A stretch of 64,000 nucleotides of DNA, from NCBI RefSeq assembly GCF_001421715.1, contig NZ_LMKP01000043.1, forward strand, positions 1-64,000, read 5' to 3'. Shown here in pieces: positions 62,907 through 64,000 of the stretch. Position 1 is the stretch's first letter; each line of letters begins with the position of its first letter. The stretch is from Sphingomonas sp. Leaf22 (GTDB taxonomy: Bacteria > Pseudomonadota > Alphaproteobacteria > Sphingomonadales > Sphingomonadaceae). The notes under the pieces are model-generated. The model had not been told where the DNA came from. It saw only the letters and a program-made list of their open reading frames with translations, and searched no databases. The position numbers were made by a program, and so were the translations under genes.

Positions 62907-64000
62907 TCAGTACACCCGCTTCTTCGGCTTGATGTATTCGATCTCGTCGGTCAGCGTATAGTCGTGGACCGGGCGATAATCGATCGCAGTCATGCCGCCA
63001 TTGCCGCCCCAGCCGTCGAACGACGCGATGGTGTGCTTCATCCAGTTGGCGTCGTCGCGATCGGGGAAATCCTCGTTCACGTGCGCGCCACGGCTTTCCT
63101 TGCGGTTCTGCGCCGACCGCATGGTGACCATCGCCTGCGCCAGCAGGTTGTCGAGTTCGAGCGTCTCGACCAGATCGGTGTTCCAGATCAGCGACCGATC
63201 GGTGACGCTCACATCAGCGAACGACCGGTAGATATTTTCCATCATCGTGACGCCTTCGTTCAAAAGCGCGTCGTCGCGGAACACGGCGCAGTGCTTCTGC
63301 ATCGTCTTCTGCATGTCGAGGCGGATCTGCGCGGTCGGCTTGCTGCCGCTGGCGTTGCGGAACCTGTCGAGACGGGCGAGCGCGAGGTCGGCCGACCCCT
63401 CCGGCAGCGGCTTGTGCGGGGTGCCCGGCTTCAGCGTTTCCTTGAGGCGCAGGCCCGTCGCGCGGCCGAACACGACCAGATCGATCAGCGAGTTGGAGCC
63501 GAGGCGGTTGGCACCGTGCACCGACACGCAGGCCGCTTCGCCGACCGCGAACAGGCCGGGTACGACCGAGTCCGGGTTGCCGTCGCGGTTGGTGACGACT
63601 TCGCCGTGATAATTACAGGGGATGCCGCCCATATTGTAGTGGACCGTCGGCGTCACCGGCAGCGGCTGGCGCGTCAGGTCGACGCCGGCGAAAATCTTGC
63701 CGGTTTCGGTGATGCCCGGCAGGCGTTCGGCCAGCACCTTGGGATCGATATGGTCAAGGTGCAGGAAGATATGGTCGCCGTCCTTGCCGACGCCGCGCCC
63801 TTCGCGCATTTCCATCGCCATCGACCGGCTGACGACGTCGCGCGACGCGAGGTCCTTGGCCGAGGGGGCGTAGCGTTCCATGAACCGCTCGCCGTCCTTG
63901 TTGGTCAGATAGCCGCCCTCGCCGCGCGCACCTTCGGTGATGAGCACGCCCGCGCCGTAGATGCCGGTCGGGTGGAACTGCACGAATTCCATGTCCTGAA
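62907..64000 (-). CDS. sdhA: Succinate dehydrogenase flavoprotein subunit (C-terminal part)
   Basis: The window holds about the last 364 residues, beginning in QDMEFVQFHPTGIYG; the FAD-binding N-terminus lies outside. Further marks are GARGEGGYLTNKDGERFMERY, the active-site Arg region ASRDVVSRSM, HYNMGGIPCNYHGEV and VHGANRLGSNSLIDLVVFGR. The C-terminus DEIEYIKPKKRVY is typical. It oxidises succinate to fumarate in the TCA cycle. A strong terminator follows directly and no sdhB lies downstream. Confidence 0.96.
   Translation of the reverse strand, partial: QDMEFVQFHPTGIYGAGVLITEGARGEGGYLTNKDGERFMERYAPSAKDLASRDVVSRSMAMEMREGRGVGKDGDHIFLHLDHIDPKVLAERLPGITETGKIFAGVDLTRQPLPVTPTVHYNMGGIPCNYHGEVVTNRDGNPDSVVPGLFAVGEAACVSVHGANRLGSNSLIDLVVFGRATGLRLKETLKPGTPHKPLPEGSADLALARLDRFRNASGSKPTAQIRLDMQKTMQKHCAVFRDDALLNEGVTMMENIYRSFADVSVTDRSLIWNTDLVETLELDNLLAQAMVTMRSAQNRKESRGAHVNEDFPDRDDANWMKHTIASFDGWGGNGGMTAIDYRPVHDYTLTDEIEYIKPKKRVY

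Overview
The window looks like chromosomal DNA of an aerobic alphaproteobacterium of the order Sphingomonadales, most likely Sphingomonas or a close relative. The reasons are the high G+C content with strongly GC-biased third codon positions, many GTG and TTG starts, two TonB-dependent receptors beside carbohydrate- or lipid-degrading enzymes, a CP4-like class II EPSP synthase, an ATP12 assembly factor, and an alphaproteobacterial-type SOS box (GTTC-N7-GTTC). No phage, integron, insertion sequence or CRISPR array was seen. Accessory character comes from catabolic loci and many palindromic intergenic repeats.

Layout. 0-13 kb holds housekeeping genes: pgsA-moaD-moaE, an LplT-like MFS protein, a Crp/Fnr regulator, tRNA-Ala, a FYDLN-acid protein, aroA-cmk, an SDR/GH130 pair, nadC, RNase T2, a DUF4112 protein, a solute-binding lipoprotein and tRNA-Leu. 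13-20 kb is a minus-strand valine/isobutyrate degradation locus (mmsA, acyl-CoA dehydrogenase, 3-hydroxyisobutyryl-CoA hydrolase, enoyl-CoA hydratase, mmsB) that also carries a Rid protein and a polysaccharide deacetylase and is broken up by three palindromic repeats. 20.6-25.3 kb is a sucrose/raffinose-type operon (MFS sugar transporter, GH36 alpha-galactosidase, GH68 fructosyltransferase/fructosidase). 25.4-30.3 kb has a glutamine amidotransferase-like protein, an esterase, a chemoreceptor and a GAF protein. 30.3-41 kb is a carbohydrate locus: Tat-exported Gfo/Idh/MocA oxidoreductase, flavin-dependent halogenase homologue, DUF6445 protein, a six-hairpin glycosidase-like protein, a TonB-dependent receptor and a GH3 glucosidase.

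41-48 kb has an orphan ligase-associated exonuclease, a DUF5690 MFS protein, and a TonB-dependent receptor plus Tat-exported phospholipase C preceded by a good Pho box, so probably a phosphate-starvation unit. 48-54 kb returns to housekeeping: tRNA-Arg, nth-dapB, crcB, a tightly overlapping chain (rluA-type synthase, PaiB-like, HAD phosphatase, small membrane protein, ATP12). 54-56.4 kb is glucuronate catabolism (uxuA plus a LacI-type regulator).

56.6-59.8 kb is the most interesting segment: a three-gene operon of a DNA-repair-linked radical SAM protein, a hemerythrin and a DUF4130-UdgX fusion, with an exact GTTC-N7-GTTC SOS box ending two bases before the first ATG. It predicts a damage-inducible uracil-DNA response module with an oxygen/iron-binding partner. 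The right end holds mocA-like and xdhC genes, an isolated ClpP-like protein, and the 3' part of sdhA, which runs off the window.
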